Origin: Alcaligenes faecalis
Lineage (GTDB): Bacteria > Pseudomonadota > Gammaproteobacteria > Burkholderiales > Burkholderiaceae_B
Reading direction: 5' to 3'
DNA: 64,000 nt
Assembly: GCF_009497775.1 (NCBI RefSeq)
Contig: NZ_CP031012.1
Span: forward strand, 2,790,001-2,854,000
Of the stretch, positions 39,047-48,445 are shown piece by piece (position 1 is the stretch's first letter; every line of letters begins with the position of its first letter). The position numbers and the translations under genes are program-made. The notes below the pieces were generated by a model, which worked only from the letters and a program-made list of their open reading frames with translations, made no database searches and was not told the origin of the DNA.

Positions 39047-39790
39047 TTACATGTGCATACCACCATTCACATGGATGGTGCTGCCCGTAATATATTGCGC
39101 TTGCGACCCGGCCAGGAAGGCTACCGCGTTAGCGATATCTTCGGCAGCGCCCAGTCGTCCCAGGGGGATTTGCGACAAAATTGCCGCCGACTGCTCAGGG
39201 GTCAGAGAGCGTGTCATGTCCGTATCAATAAAGCCCGGAGCGACACAATTAACTGTAATGTTACGGCTACCGAGCTCGCGCGCCAAGGCACGGCTCATAC
39301 CAGCCACACCGGCTTTGGCTGCAGCGTAGTTGGCCTGACCGGGGTTACCGCTCTCGCCCACCACCGAAGTGATGCTGATGATACGGCCCCAACGGGCTTT
39401 CATCATGGGGCGGATAACCGCACGCGACAGGCGAAACACGGCGCTCAGATTGGTCTGGATAACCGCATCCCAGTCCTCATCTTTCAAGCGCATGGCCAGG
39501 TTGTCACGCGTAATACCGGCATTATTGACCAGAATGTGCGGACCACCGTCTTCTTTGCTCAAGGCCGAGATCAGCGCTTCGCAAGCAGCCGGGTCGTCCA
39601 CGTTCAAAACATGGCCGTAGCTGCCGTTCTGATCCAGCACAGCGGAAATCGCCTGCGCGCCGGACTCGGACGTTGCCGTACCAATCACCTTGGCACCGCG
39701 TGCCATCAATTCTTTGGCAATCGCCTGACCGATACCGCGCGATGCGCCGGTTACCAGGGCGGTCTTGCCGCTTAGATCCAATTCTTGCAT
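39047..39790 (-). CDS. fabG: 3-oxoacyl-ACP reductase
   Basis: NADPH-dependent SDR reducing 3-ketoacyl-ACP, 247 residues. TGASRGIGQAIA, NNAG and the catalytic YAAAKAGVAG (Tyr/Lys intact) are all visible. Its ATG directly follows the fabD stop codon. Confidence 0.97.
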   Translation of the reverse strand: MQELDLSGKTALVTGASRGIGQAIAKELMARGAKVIGTATSESGAQAISAVLDQNGSYGHVLNVDDPAACEALISALSKEDGGPHILVNNAGITRDNLAMRLKDEDWDAVIQTNLSAVFRLSRAVIRPMMKARWGRIISITSVVGESGNPGQANYAAAKAGVAGMSRALARELGSRNITVNCVAPGFIDTDMTRSLTPEQSAAILSQIPLGRLGAAEDIANAVAFLAGSQAQYITGSTIHVNGGMHM

Positions 39791-40726
39791 TTACGCTCCC
39801 TCCAGGGCTTCCAAAGTGGCCTGCAAGGACGCAGGGTCGCTGATCGACAAGGCGACCAGATCTCGGTCAATACGCTTGACCAGACCAGTCAGCACTTTGC
39901 CTGGACCACACTCGACCACGTGAGTGACACCCTGGGCCTTCATGGCCTGAATGGTCTCCACCCAGCGCACGGGATGCCAGGCCTGACGGACCAGGGCATC
40001 TTTAATCTGTTCGGGGTCGGTGGGCGCGGCTACGTCCACGTTATTGATCACGGAAATAGCAGGCGTTTGCACTTGCACCGAGGCCAGAGCCTGGGCCAGC
40101 ACAGCCGCTGCTGGTTCCAGCAGACTGGAGTGGAAAGGAGCCGACACAGGCAGCACCAAGGCACGCTTGGCACCGGCTTCTTTAGCCAGCGCACAAGCAC
40201 GATCCACGGCCTCGACATGGCCAGCAATCACAACCTGAGCAGGCGCATTGTAGTTAACAGCCTGAACCTGCTGACCTTCAGAGGCGCGCGCACACACGTC
40301 ACGCACCTGATCATCGTCCAGACCCAAAATCGCCGCCATGGTGCCCACACCAACGGGCACAGCCGCCTGCATGGCATCAGCACGAATGCGAACCAACGGA
40401 ACGGCCTGCTCCAGGCTCAGGGCACCGGCAGCAGTCAGGGCCGAGTATTCACCCAGGCTATGACCGGCCATGACGGCAGGAGCGGGACCGCCAGCCTGAA
40501 TCCAGGCCTGGTACATGGCCACGGCGCTAGCCAGCATGACAGGTTGAGTATTGGTGGTCAGGTTCAGCGCATCAGCAGGCCCTTCGGCCATCAACTGGGC
40601 CAGATCCTGACCCAGCGACTGGCTGGCTTGTGCAATGGCTTGCTGTACAACAGCCGACTCGGCCCAGGCATCGAGCATGCCTACGGACTGCGAGCCTTGT
40701 CCTGGAAAGACAAACGCAATTTTCAT
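39791..40726 (-). CDS. fabD: Malonyl-CoA:ACP transacylase
   Basis: Charges ACP with malonate. 311 residues starting MKIAFVFPGQGSQ; the active serine is Ser90 in AGHSLGEYSAL, and the later VNYNAPAQVVIAG and His in SAPFHSSLL are conserved. A start five codons earlier is unsupported. Fab operon member. Confidence 0.97.
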   Translation of the reverse strand: MKIAFVFPGQGSQSVGMLDAWAESAVVQQAIAQASQSLGQDLAQLMAEGPADALNLTTNTQPVMLASAVAMYQAWIQAGGPAPAVMAGHSLGEYSALTAAGALSLEQAVPLVRIRADAMQAAVPVGVGTMAAILGLDDDQVRDVCARASEGQQVQAVNYNAPAQVVIAGHVEAVDRACALAKEAGAKRALVLPVSAPFHSSLLEPAAAVLAQALASVQVQTPAISVINNVDVAAPTDPEQIKDALVRQAWHPVRWVETIQAMKAQGVTHVVECGPGKVLTGLVKRIDRDLVALSISDPASLQATLEALEGA

Positions 40727-40772
40727 GGTAGAAAAACCCAAAGAGATGAGGCGGTAATCCGGATCGCGCTAC

Positions 40773-41750
40773 TTAGCAGCGGACCAGCACCGAGCCCCAG
40801 GTAAAGCCGCCACCCACGCCTTGCAACAGCGCCAGATCACCGGTACGGATACGACCATCCCGGCGAGCGGCATTCAGGGCCAAGGGCACACTGGCTGCCG
40901 AGGTGTTGGCATGTTGATCAACCGTGATAACCACCTTCTCGGAGGGGATACCCAGCTTACGACCTAGAAAATTGATGATGCGAACGTTGGCCTGGTGCGG
41001 AACCAGCCAATCGATATCGGCCAGGGAAACACCAGCCTGTTCGCAGACTTGATTGGCCGAAGCGGCCAGAGAGGTGACAGCCAGCTTGAATACAGCCTGA
41101 CCGTCCATGCGCAGGAAGGGATCGCCCACAACCTGACCGTGCGAGACATTGCCTGCCGCACACAAAATACCCATTTGGCTGCCATCTGCATTGAGCTGGG
41201 CGGCCAAAACACCGGGTTCATCACTGGCTTGCAGAACCACAGCGCCCGCACCGTCGCCAAACAGGACGCAGGTAGAGCGGTCGTTCCAGTCCAGGATACT
41301 GGAGAACACTTCGGCACCGATGACCAGCGCATTGCGCGCACGGCCTGCCTTGATCATGGCGTCAGCAGTCGTCAGTGCATAGACAAAGCCGCTGCAGACC
41401 GCTTGTACGTCGTACGCGGCAGCGCCCTTGTTGCCCAATTCGGCCTGCACCAGACATGCTGTGCTGGGGAAAACGTAATCGGGTGTGGAAGTAGCCACCA
41501 CAATCAGGTCCAGATCCTGGGCAGCAATGCCCGCATCTTCCAGCGCCTGACGCGCGGCCTGAGTTGCCAGGTGGCTGGTACGGACACCGGGATCGGCAAG
41601 ATGACGCTGGTGGATACCGGTACGCTCGACAATCCACTGATCGGAGGTTTCGATACCCTTTTGAGCCAGCTCAAGCGCTAGATCATCGTTAGACACAATC
41701 CGAGGAGGCAGGTAGCCGCCTGTACCGATAATCTTGGCAAATATCGTCAT
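40773..41750 (-). CDS. fabH: 3-oxoacyl-ACP synthase III
   Basis: Initiates fatty-acid synthesis by condensing acetyl-CoA with malonyl-ACP. 325 residues; catalytic Cys119 (VCSGFVYAL), His in HQANVRI and Asn in [10 protein letters not shown]. The start [16 protein letters not shown] matches homologues; 28 extra codons upstream would overlap plsX. Confidence 0.96.
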   Translation of the reverse strand: MTIFAKIIGTGGYLPPRIVSNDDLALELAQKGIETSDQWIVERTGIHQRHLADPGVRTSHLATQAARQALEDAGIAAQDLDLIVVATSTPDYVFPSTACLVQAELGNKGAAAYDVQAVCSGFVYALTTADAMIKAGRARNALVIGAEVFSSILDWNDRSTCVLFGDGAGAVVLQASDEPGVLAAQLNADGSQMGILCAAGNVSHGQVVGDPFLRMDGQAVFKLAVTSLAASANQVCEQAGVSLADIDWLVPHQANVRIINFLGRKLGIPSEKVVITVDQHANTSAASVPLALNAARRDGRIRTGDLALLQGVGGGFTWGSVLVRC

Positions 41751-41775
41751 TTTATGTTCCCGATCAAGCCCGTTC

Positions 41776-42864
41776 TTATGAGGACGAGGGCTCTGAAGTA
41801 TGGCGTGTATCTGGTTCGCCGCTTTGCTCTTCATGCAAGCTCACGCTTTGCATGATGCGCTCGACTGCCTGGCTGGTGCCGCTGAGCAGACCATTGAGCA
41901 CCGCATCGCGGGCCCGCTGCAAAGCATAACCGAAAGCGTAGGCATCGGCAGAACCATGACTCTTGATAACAATACCGCGTAAACCCAAAAGGGCCGCACC
42001 GTTATGACGGCGATTATCCACCCTGTCGCGGAAACGATTCAAGACAGGACGGGCCAGCAAAGCGGACACTTTGCTCAAGGGGTCACGGGTAAATTCGTCG
42101 CGCAGCATACTGCCGACCATCTTGGCCAGCCCTTCAATGGACTTAAGGACCACATTGCCCACGAAACCGTCGCACACGACCACGTTGACGGTACCTTTGC
42201 AGATATCGTCACCTTCTACGTTGCCGTAAAAATTCAGTCCGCTGGAGCGCAACAGTTCAGCCGCCTTTTTGACGACCTCGTTGCCTTTGATGACCTCTTC
42301 CCCAATATTGAGCAAGCCCACGGTGGGACGCTCATGGCGATCCACAATACTGGCCAGCGCAGATCCCATAATGGCGAACTGCAACAGGTGTTCTGCGGAG
42401 CAATCCACATTGGCACCCAGGTCCAGCATGATTGTGGCCCCGCCCTTTTGGTTCGGGATGGACGTGGCAATGGCTGGGCGATCAATCCCATCCAGAGTTT
42501 TGAGTACGTAGCGCGAAATTGCCATCCATGCGCCGGTATTGCCCGCAGAAATGCAGGCATCAGCTATCCCGTCCTTGACGGACTGGGCAGCCACTCGCAT
42601 GGAGGAGTCTTTTTTGCGGCGCAGGGCCACCTCGACCGAATCGGCCATGGTGACAACTTCGGATGCGGGAAGAATGTCGTACCAGGAGGTATCGACATTA
42701 CCTTGCGCACGCAATGTTTGCTCGATGGCCTGAGGCTCGCCAACCAATAAGCAGTGCACATCCGGATAGCGCTTGGCAAAAAGCAGCGCTGCAGGGACAG
42801 TGACGGATAAACCGATATCGCCGCCCATGCAATCGATGGCAATACGTATTTTTTTGTTAGACAT
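41776..42864 (-). CDS. plsX: Phosphate acyltransferase PlsX
   Basis: Converts acyl-ACP to acyl-phosphate for phospholipid synthesis. 362 residues; [20 protein letters not shown] at the start, [10 protein letters not shown] and [12 protein letters not shown] are typical. An in-frame TTG directly precedes the chosen ATG. It lies between rpmF and fabH, the conserved order. Confidence 0.96.
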   Translation of the reverse strand: MSNKKIRIAIDCMGGDIGLSVTVPAALLFAKRYPDVHCLLVGEPQAIEQTLRAQGNVDTSWYDILPASEVVTMADSVEVALRRKKDSSMRVAAQSVKDGIADACISAGNTGAWMAISRYVLKTLDGIDRPAIATSIPNQKGGATIMLDLGANVDCSAEHLLQFAIMGSALASIVDRHERPTVGLLNIGEEVIKGNEVVKKAAELLRSSGLNFYGNVEGDDICKGTVNVVVCDGFVGNVVLKSIEGLAKMVGSMLRDEFTRDPLSKVSALLARPVLNRFRDRVDNRRHNGAALLGLRGIVIKSHGSADAYAFGYALQRARDAVLNGLLSGTSQAVERIMQSVSLHEEQSGEPDTRHTSEPSSS

Positions 42865-42905
42865 CAAGCATGCAACCTATGTTGCTTGCAACGACAAAGA
42901 GACTA

Positions 42906-43088
42906 TTACTCGTCGTTCTTTGTCTTCAGCACTTTACGGCCACGATAGATGCCGTTGGGGCTGATGTGGTGACGCAGGTGCAGTTCGCCAGTCGTAGGCT
43001 CGATAGCCGTCGAAGGACCAGTAAGCGCGTCGTGCGAACGACGCATGTTACGCCGGGACGGGCTCTTTTTATTCTGCTGAACAGCCAT
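42906..43088 (-). CDS. rpmF: 50S ribosomal protein L32
   Basis: 60-residue ribosomal protein; [20 protein letters not shown] is diagnostic. The zinc-binding cysteines of some L32 proteins are absent (C-minus form). Paired with yceD upstream, as in most proteobacteria. Confidence 0.96.
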   Translation of the reverse strand: MAVQQNKKSPSRRNMRRSHDALTGPSTAIEPTTGELHLRHHISPNGIYRGRKVLKTKNDE

Positions 43089-43162
43089 GATGACTCCTGT
43101 AGATGGACAACCCCGAATAAATGGGTGCAGCCCGAAAAAATTAACGAATTAGTAACAAACAA

Positions 43163-43684
43163 TCAAGACTTCTTGAGCGAGCCCAATACGGCAAACGGGG
43201 ACGGCCGCTCAAAGGCGGACTCATCCAGGTCGTCAGACTTGGCTTCCATGGACAACGACTGCGCGTCGGGACAAACCTCATGGCGCGGCACATAAGGCAC
43301 GCTGAGAATCAGCTCGTCCTCGACCAGTCCCAGGACATCCAACTGGCCTTCACACAAGATGCGATCAGGACCTTCCGTATCGTCATCATCCAGCTCAAGT
43401 TCTTCCTCGGTTGCCACAATCTGTACTTCGTTGGAAATATCGATGGGCCACTCAAAAGGCTTCACACAGCGCTGGCATTCCAAAATGACACTACCTTTGG
43501 CCTGCACATGCACAAAACGACGCCGGGCAGAATCTTCCCGACCCGATACGCTCCAGTCAATGCGCAAATCGCCTTGATCGGGCAAATCGGATACCAGACG
43601 AGACAAATCTTCCACCAGCACCTGACCCGACATTTCCTGAGGGGCACGGGCTAGATTCAAGGTGTCGATATACTGTGTCGTCAT
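43163..43684 (-). CDS. yceD: YceD family (DUF177) protein
   Basis: Linked to 23S rRNA accumulation in bacteria and usually cotranscribed with rpmF. The core of 173 residues contains ECQRCVKPFEWPID (the CxxC motif), a strongly acidic EEELELDDDDTEG, and LVEDELILSVPYVPRHEVC. The start MTTQYIDTLNLARAPQEM fits the family, but it lacks a clear ribosome site. The same frame is open for 62 more codons (start near 43870), adding a Lys/Gln/Ser-rich segment that looks like untranslated, repetitive DNA. Confidence 0.85.
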   Translation of the reverse strand: MTTQYIDTLNLARAPQEMSGQVLVEDLSRLVSDLPDQGDLRIDWSVSGREDSARRRFVHVQAKGSVILECQRCVKPFEWPIDISNEVQIVATEEELELDDDDTEGPDRILCEGQLDVLGLVEDELILSVPYVPRHEVCPDAQSLSMEAKSDDLDESAFERPSPFAVLGSLKKS

Positions 43685-43989
43685 AAGTATGCTTAGGGCA
43701 TCAAACCACGGTTTAACCAGGATCTGGGTACCGCTTGTTTGCTTTGCTTTATTTGTCGCTTGTTTGCTGCTTGCTTGTTTCACTGCCTTGGTATCGCTTG
43801 GGTGCTGCTTGGGAGCTCTACCACTTTTTCTTGTACTGCTTTTTTTTCCTGCCCCTCGGTATTGAAGCATGTAAAACACAGCTGGCAAACCGCCAAGCTA
43901 GCCCACAACCATTTCAATAACGAAGAAAACATTAGATAATACCGTGCTAAGCACAAGGCAGTCAAACCAAAGCACAGCTAAAACACACC
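43685..43989. other. Low-complexity divergent region between yceD and maf
   Basis: T-rich on the plus strand with repeated GCTTGTTTGCTT-like words at about 43735-43785 and a TTTTTTTT run near 43845. It must contain the promoters of the yceD-rpmF-plsX-fab operon (left) and the Maf gene (right). No independent gene is supported. Confidence 0.6.
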
Positions 43990-44586
43990 ATGCGTCTCAT
44001 CCTTGCATCAAGCTCAGTCTATCGCCGCGCTATGTTAGCGCGTTTGGGCTTGCCTTTCACCTGTCAGTCTCCTGACATTGATGAAACCCCACTTCCCGGA
44101 GAGGCTCCGGCCGAGCTCAGCCTGCGTCTGGCGCGTGAAAAAGCCGCCCGTATCAGCCAGCTGAACCCAGGCGCACTGGTGATTGGCGCCGATCAGGTCG
44201 CCACATCTGGCCAGGACGCTATTGGCAAGCCTGGCGACCATGCCGGTGCGCAGAAACAACTGCGTCGCCTGAGCGGTCAACACATCGATTTCCATAGCGC
44301 TTTATGCGTGACGGATGGTCAGGAATTCCTGTGCAGCGATATTGTTACCAATTGTCGTTTTCGCGCATTGAGCGATGAAGAAATCGAGCACTATTTGCTG
44401 CAGGAAAAGCCGTATGACACCGCCGGCAGTGCCAAGGCCGAAAGCCTGGGTATTGCCCTGATGGAGTCCATGCGCTCGGACGATCCAACCGCAATCATCG
44501 GCCTGCCCCTGATCGAGCTGTGCACCATGCTGCGTCACTTTGGCTTGAACCCCTTGCGCCCCAACCTTCTTACCCCTTCCGTTTAG
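43990..44586 (+). CDS. Maf family nucleoside triphosphate pyrophosphatase (YceF type)
   Basis: Hydrolyses non-canonical nucleotides; the YceF subgroup prefers m7GTP. 198 residues: LILASSSVYRRAMLARLGLPF, the catalytic GADQVA, and YDTAGSAKAES are the Maf signatures. It is the first gene of a plus-strand trio and divergent from yceD, the same neighbourhood as in E. coli (yceF-yceD). Confidence 0.92.
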   Translation: MRLILASSSVYRRAMLARLGLPFTCQSPDIDETPLPGEAPAELSLRLAREKAARISQLNPGALVIGADQVATSGQDAIGKPGDHAGAQKQLRRLSGQHIDFHSALCVTDGQEFLCSDIVTNCRFRALSDEEIEHYLLQEKPYDTAGSAKAESLGIALMESMRSDDPTAIIGLPLIELCTMLRHFGLNPLRPNLLTPSV

Positions 44587-44598
44587 GACCGATACGCC

Positions 44599-45321
44599 AT
44601 GCCCCAAGCCGCCCCCTTGCATCTGATCCCCGTAGGCTTAAGCGAGAGCCCGATCAGCGGCTGGCTGCCCGCCGACGTCAAGGCCTTGACCCGCGAACTG
44701 ACCGTCTTTATTGCCGAGAACGCCAAAACCGCCCGCGCTTTCCTGAAACTGGTTGAGCCGGTGGTGCCTCTGCAGGAAATCACCATTCACACACTGGACA
44801 AGCGCGGCAACAAGCCCGGCGAGATGCGCGAATGGCTGAAGCCCGCGCTGCAAGGCCAGGCAATTGGTCTGGTATCGGAGGCCGGCTGTCCCGCAGTAGC
44901 CGATCCCGGTGCGCTGGTGGTGGCCATGGCCCACGAAATGAAGATCCCCGTGCGCCCGCACGTTGGCCCCTCTTCCATTTTGCTCAGCCTGATGGCCAGC
45001 GGTCTGGACGGCCAGCAATTTGTATTCCACGGCTATGCGCCCGTGGATGGCGCCGCCCGCGCCAAGCAGCTCAAGCAATGGGAAAGCCAGTCACAAGCCC
45101 TGAAGCAAACCCAGATCCTGATCGAAACGCCTTATCGCAACCAGGCCATGTACAGCACTCTGCTGCAGGCATTGAAGCCCACAACACGTTTGTGCCTGGC
45201 TCGTGATCTGACGGGTTCGCGTGAATTGATCCAGACCGCCACGGTTGAACAATGGCGCGAACGCCAGCCGCCCGCTCTGGACAAAACCCCCTGCATTTTC
45301 CTGTTTCTGGCTGGTCGTTAA
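44599..45321 (+). CDS. Tetrapyrrole-methylase-fold SAM methyltransferase, RsmI-like
   Basis: A 240-residue protein of the RsmI/tetrapyrrole methylase superfamily. HLIPVGLSESP at the start, IGLVSEAGCPAVADPGALVV (SAM loop), VGPSSILLSLMASGLDGQQFVFHGY and the ETPYRNQ segment are recognisable. It lacks the C-terminal extension of canonical RsmI (~280 residues), so it is probably a paralogue rather than the 16S C1402 2'-O-methyltransferase. It lies 12 nt after the Maf gene and 1 nt before the amidase gene; one operon. Confidence 0.85.
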   Translation: MPQAAPLHLIPVGLSESPISGWLPADVKALTRELTVFIAENAKTARAFLKLVEPVVPLQEITIHTLDKRGNKPGEMREWLKPALQGQAIGLVSEAGCPAVADPGALVVAMAHEMKIPVRPHVGPSSILLSLMASGLDGQQFVFHGYAPVDGAARAKQLKQWESQSQALKQTQILIETPYRNQAMYSTLLQALKPTTRLCLARDLTGSRELIQTATVEQWRERQPPALDKTPCIFLFLAGR

Positions 45322-45322
45322 G

Positions 45323-46132
45323 ATGAAATCCCTGTCTTGCCTTACCCCCGCCTTGAAACGCGGTTTTCAGATTGGCGCGCTCAGCCTGACAGCGCTGCTG
45401 GCGGCCTGTGGCAGCAGTGGCCCGATCAAGTTTGATGACAGCTACAGCGCCCAAGGCCAAAACAGCCGAGTGCGCTATCTGGTTCTGCATTACACCGCAG
45501 GCGACCACGCCACTTCGCTGAAAGTCTTGACCCAGCGCGATGTCAGCGCCCATTACCTGATCAGCGACGAACGCCGCCCCACGGTTTATCGACTGGTGCC
45601 CGAAGAACGCCGCGCCTGGCACGCGGGGCTGGGCTCCTGGTATGGGTTTACCGACCTGAACACCGGCTCGATCGGGATTGAAATCGTCAATATGGGCCGT
45701 CTGGGTAATGGCCGCTGGGAGCCTTACACCCAAGGGCAGATCAACACCCTGAAAGCCTTGCTGAAAGACCTGGCCCAGCGTCACAACATCTCGCCGCGCA
45801 ATATTATTGGGCATAGCGATGTCGCCCCACAGCGCAAGACGGACCCCGGCCCGCATTTCCCCTGGAAAGAACTGGCTCAGGATGGCATAGGCCGCTGGTA
45901 CAAGGAATCACAGGCTCGCGCCTTGCAGGCTCAATACGCAACGCGCCCGCTGCCCTCTGCCTCTCAGGTTCAGGCGTGGTTGCGCAAGGCTGGCTATGAA
46001 ACACCGGAAAGCGGCATGTTCGACAAGGCCACACAAAACGTGATCGCCGCCTTCCAGATGCACTACCGCCCTGCCCGCTATGACGGCATTCTGGACGCCG
46101 AAACCGCGGCCATTCTGCAAAGTCTGGATTGA
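45323..46132 (+). CDS. amiD: N-acetylmuramoyl-L-alanine amidase lipoprotein (AmiD-like)
   Basis: Outer-membrane-anchored zinc amidase that removes peptides from muropeptides. 269 residues; the lipobox is LTALLAAC. The amidase_2 domain shows the Zn ligands in LVLHYTAG and GHSDVAPQRKTDPGPHFPW, and a C-terminal PG-binding domain (SASQVQAWLRKAGYETPESGMFDKATQ) follows. The ATG comes one base after the methyltransferase stop; an in-frame start 26 codons earlier would lie inside that gene. Confidence 0.92.
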   Translation: MKSLSCLTPALKRGFQIGALSLTALLAACGSSGPIKFDDSYSAQGQNSRVRYLVLHYTAGDHATSLKVLTQRDVSAHYLISDERRPTVYRLVPEERRAWHAGLGSWYGFTDLNTGSIGIEIVNMGRLGNGRWEPYTQGQINTLKALLKDLAQRHNISPRNIIGHSDVAPQRKTDPGPHFPWKELAQDGIGRWYKESQARALQAQYATRPLPSASQVQAWLRKAGYETPESGMFDKATQNVIAAFQMHYRPARYDGILDAETAAILQSLD

Positions 46133-46133
46133 T

Positions 46134-46175
46134 AAAAAAACAGGTAATGAGCACTTCGCCCATTACCTGTTTTTT
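46134..46175. terminator. Bidirectional terminator between amidase and msrQ
   Basis: CAGGTAATG / CATTACCTG nine-bp stem with an 11-nt loop, A-run on the left and T-run on the right. Confidence 0.92.
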
Positions 46176-46782
46176 AATGTGCTGCCTTATTCAGAACAGG
46201 CCAACGGCGCAAAATCAGCAAACCCGCCAGCACCAGCCCATAGACATAAACTTCCACCACATCATTCTTGCCAGTACGGATCAGGTAAAAATGCAGGATG
46301 GACAGGACTGCCGCCACATATACCGTCTGGTGCAAGCGGCTCCAGCCACGACCCAAACGCTTTTGCCAGCCCTGCGTGGAGGTCAAGGTCAGCACCAATA
46401 AAATCAGCACGGCCACCACGCCAATGGCAATCAAGGGCCGCTGCACCACGTCCTGCCACATGGACAGCCAGTCACCCGAGCGATCCCACCAGGCCCAGGC
46501 CAAGGTGTGCAAGGCCGCATAAAAGAAACTGAACAAACCCAACATACGACGCCAGCGCACCAAGGCAGGTTGGCCCAACAGGCGTCGCACAGGGCTCACG
46601 GCCAGAGTCAGCAGCAAGAGCACCAAGGCCCAAACCCCGCTGGATCGAGTCAAAAATTCGGCTGGATTGGCACTTAAACCATTATTGAAACCCAGCCACA
46701 CCCAGCGCCCCAAAGGAAACAAGCCCAGCAAGAACACCAAGGGCTTGAGCCTGTTTAACTGCGCAGCCTTCCAGGTAGTCAT
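46174..46782 (-). CDS. msrQ: Heme-binding membrane subunit MsrQ
   Basis: Six-helix b-type cytochrome delivering quinol electrons to MsrP. 202 residues; SGVWALVLLLLTLAVSPVRRLLG and LGLFSFFYAALHTLAWAWWD (with a heme-ligand His) and RLHQTVYVAAVLSILHFYL (more His ligands) are typical. Start overlaps the msrP stop by one base. Confidence 0.92.
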   Translation of the reverse strand: MTTWKAAQLNRLKPLVFLLGLFPLGRWVWLGFNNGLSANPAEFLTRSSGVWALVLLLLTLAVSPVRRLLGQPALVRWRRMLGLFSFFYAALHTLAWAWWDRSGDWLSMWQDVVQRPLIAIGVVAVLILLVLTLTSTQGWQKRLGRGWSRLHQTVYVAAVLSILHFYLIRTGKNDVVEVYVYGLVLAGLLILRRWPVLNKAAH

Positions 46783-47741
46783 CAGTAATAGCGCCTTAAA
46801 TCCATATCGGCGTACAAGCCAGCCACATCATCGGCATAGCCATTAAAAGGCAAGGTGGGCTTTTTGGTGGCAAAAAACCCCGAACCGATAACACGCTCAG
46901 TAGCCTGACTCCATCGGGGATGCGGCACTTCCGGGTTCACATTGGCGTAAAAGCCATATTCGTGGGGAGCCACTTTCATCCAGCTGGACTCGGGCATGGT
47001 GTCCGTCAAAGTAATGCGCACCAAAGACTTGGCCGACTTGAAACCATACTTCCACGGCACGATCAGCCGCACAGGCGCCCCGTTCTGAACAGGCAGGCTT
47101 TTTCCGTACAGGCCGGTAGCCAGCATGCTCAAAGGATGCATGGCCTCATCCAGTCGCAGCGCTTCCACATAAGGCCAACCCAGAATACGAGAGCGCAAAC
47201 CCGGCATGGTTTCAGGGTCCGCCGCTGTTTCAAATCGGACAAAGCGGGCCGAGCCCTGGGGCGAAGCCTGCTTTAGCAGGGCCGACAAGGAATAACCCAC
47301 CCACGGCACCACCATGGACCAGGCTTCCACACAACGCAGACGGTAAATGCGCTCTTCCAAGGGGGCCAGTTTCAATATCTGGTCCATATCCAAGGTCAAT
47401 GGCTTGTTCACCAAGCCGTCAATTTGCAAAGTCCAGGGTTCTGTCTTGAATTTCCCCGAGTGACGGGCAGGATCTTCCTTGCCCGTGCCAAATTCGTAGA
47501 AATTATTGTAGGAGGTGACGTCCGACTCGCTGGTGGGCATATCGTCCAGTTTCCAGCGCTGGGAGGACGTGAACGGCAGGGCCTGCCCCACCGGGACCGC
47601 CTGAGCCCGACCCGGCAAGCTGGCCGCCAGGGCCAAGGCTCCGGGAGCCTGCAATAGCAGGCGTCGGCGCGCCCGCCAGACCGACTCATCGGTAATTTCA
47701 GAGGGACGTATGGGCTGCGAGCGTGACTTGAACATCTGCAT
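46782..47741 (-). CDS. msrP: Periplasmic methionine sulfoxide reductase MsrP
   Basis: Molybdenum-cofactor enzyme repairing oxidised methionines of periplasmic proteins. 319 residues with a twin-arginine export signal ([26 protein letters not shown]). The Mo-ligand cysteine is about Cys137 in [13 protein letters not shown]. Forms the msrPQ operon, a bleach/HOCl defence of the envelope in other bacteria. Confidence 0.95.
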   Translation of the reverse strand: MQMFKSRSQPIRPSEITDESVWRARRRLLLQAPGALALAASLPGRAQAVPVGQALPFTSSQRWKLDDMPTSESDVTSYNNFYEFGTGKEDPARHSGKFKTEPWTLQIDGLVNKPLTLDMDQILKLAPLEERIYRLRCVEAWSMVVPWVGYSLSALLKQASPQGSARFVRFETAADPETMPGLRSRILGWPYVEALRLDEAMHPLSMLATGLYGKSLPVQNGAPVRLIVPWKYGFKSAKSLVRITLTDTMPESSWMKVAPHEYGFYANVNPEVPHPRWSQATERVIGSGFFATKKPTLPFNGYADDVAGLYADMDLRRYY

Positions 47742-47789
47742 CTCCTGAACCTGTCTGGCAAGATGGCCGTCAAACCCGCTTGCCGCTGA

Positions 47790-48443
47790 TTAAATACGTG
47801 CCAATACCCAATCGCGCATTTGCGCCACATTATCAACCATAACCGTGGGCTCAGCCTTGGCCAGAGTTTGAGGATCATGCGCGCCGTAAGTGACAGCCAC
47901 GCTATCCATGCCCGCGTTGGCCGCCATATGAATATCGTGCACGGTATCGCCCACCATCAAGACCTGCTCGGGCTCCAGCATCAATTCAGCCAGCAATTGA
48001 TGCAGCATTTCCGGGTCCGGCTTGCTGCGGGTTTCATCCGCACAACGGGTGGCATCAAAAAAAGTGCCGAGATTGACCTGCTGCAGCACTCTATCCAGAC
48101 CTTGACGACTTTTACCCGTTGCCACTCCTAAGGCAATCTGACGGCTGCGAAGTTCACCCATGAAAGGCAAAATTCCGTCAAACAGCTTGATATGCGGGTC
48201 GCGCTGCATGAAGTGATGGCGATAGCGCTCCAGAAACAGCGGCATCTGCTCCGCGGTCAAATCCGGCACGGCGCGATACAAGGCGCTTTCCAGCGACAAA
48301 CCAATAACCCAGCTGGCTTGCTGAATCGAGGGCACAGGCAATTCCAGATCCGCACTGGCCAACTGAATAGAACTGGCAATCGAGTACGTCGAATCCATAA
48401 CTGTGCCGTCCCAATCAAACAGAACGGCGGCGTAACGCGTCAT
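47790..48443 (-). CDS. HAD superfamily hydrolase (phosphoglycolate phosphatase-like)
   Basis: A 217-residue HAD phosphatase: nucleophile in FDWDGTVMDS, motif II in VATGKS, Lys in RSKPDPEML, and acidic motif IV in GDTVHDIHMA. The C1 cap lies between the first two motifs. Gph-like, but the substrate is unknown. It follows rluC by two bases on the same strand, a pairing common in Betaproteobacteria. Confidence 0.88.
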   Translation of the reverse strand: MTRYAAVLFDWDGTVMDSTYSIASSIQLASADLELPVPSIQQASWVIGLSLESALYRAVPDLTAEQMPLFLERYRHHFMQRDPHIKLFDGILPFMGELRSRQIALGVATGKSRQGLDRVLQQVNLGTFFDATRCADETRSKPDPEMLHQLLAELMLEPEQVLMVGDTVHDIHMAANAGMDSVAVTYGAHDPQTLAKAEPTVMVDNVAQMRDWVLARI

Positions 48444-48445
48444 AA

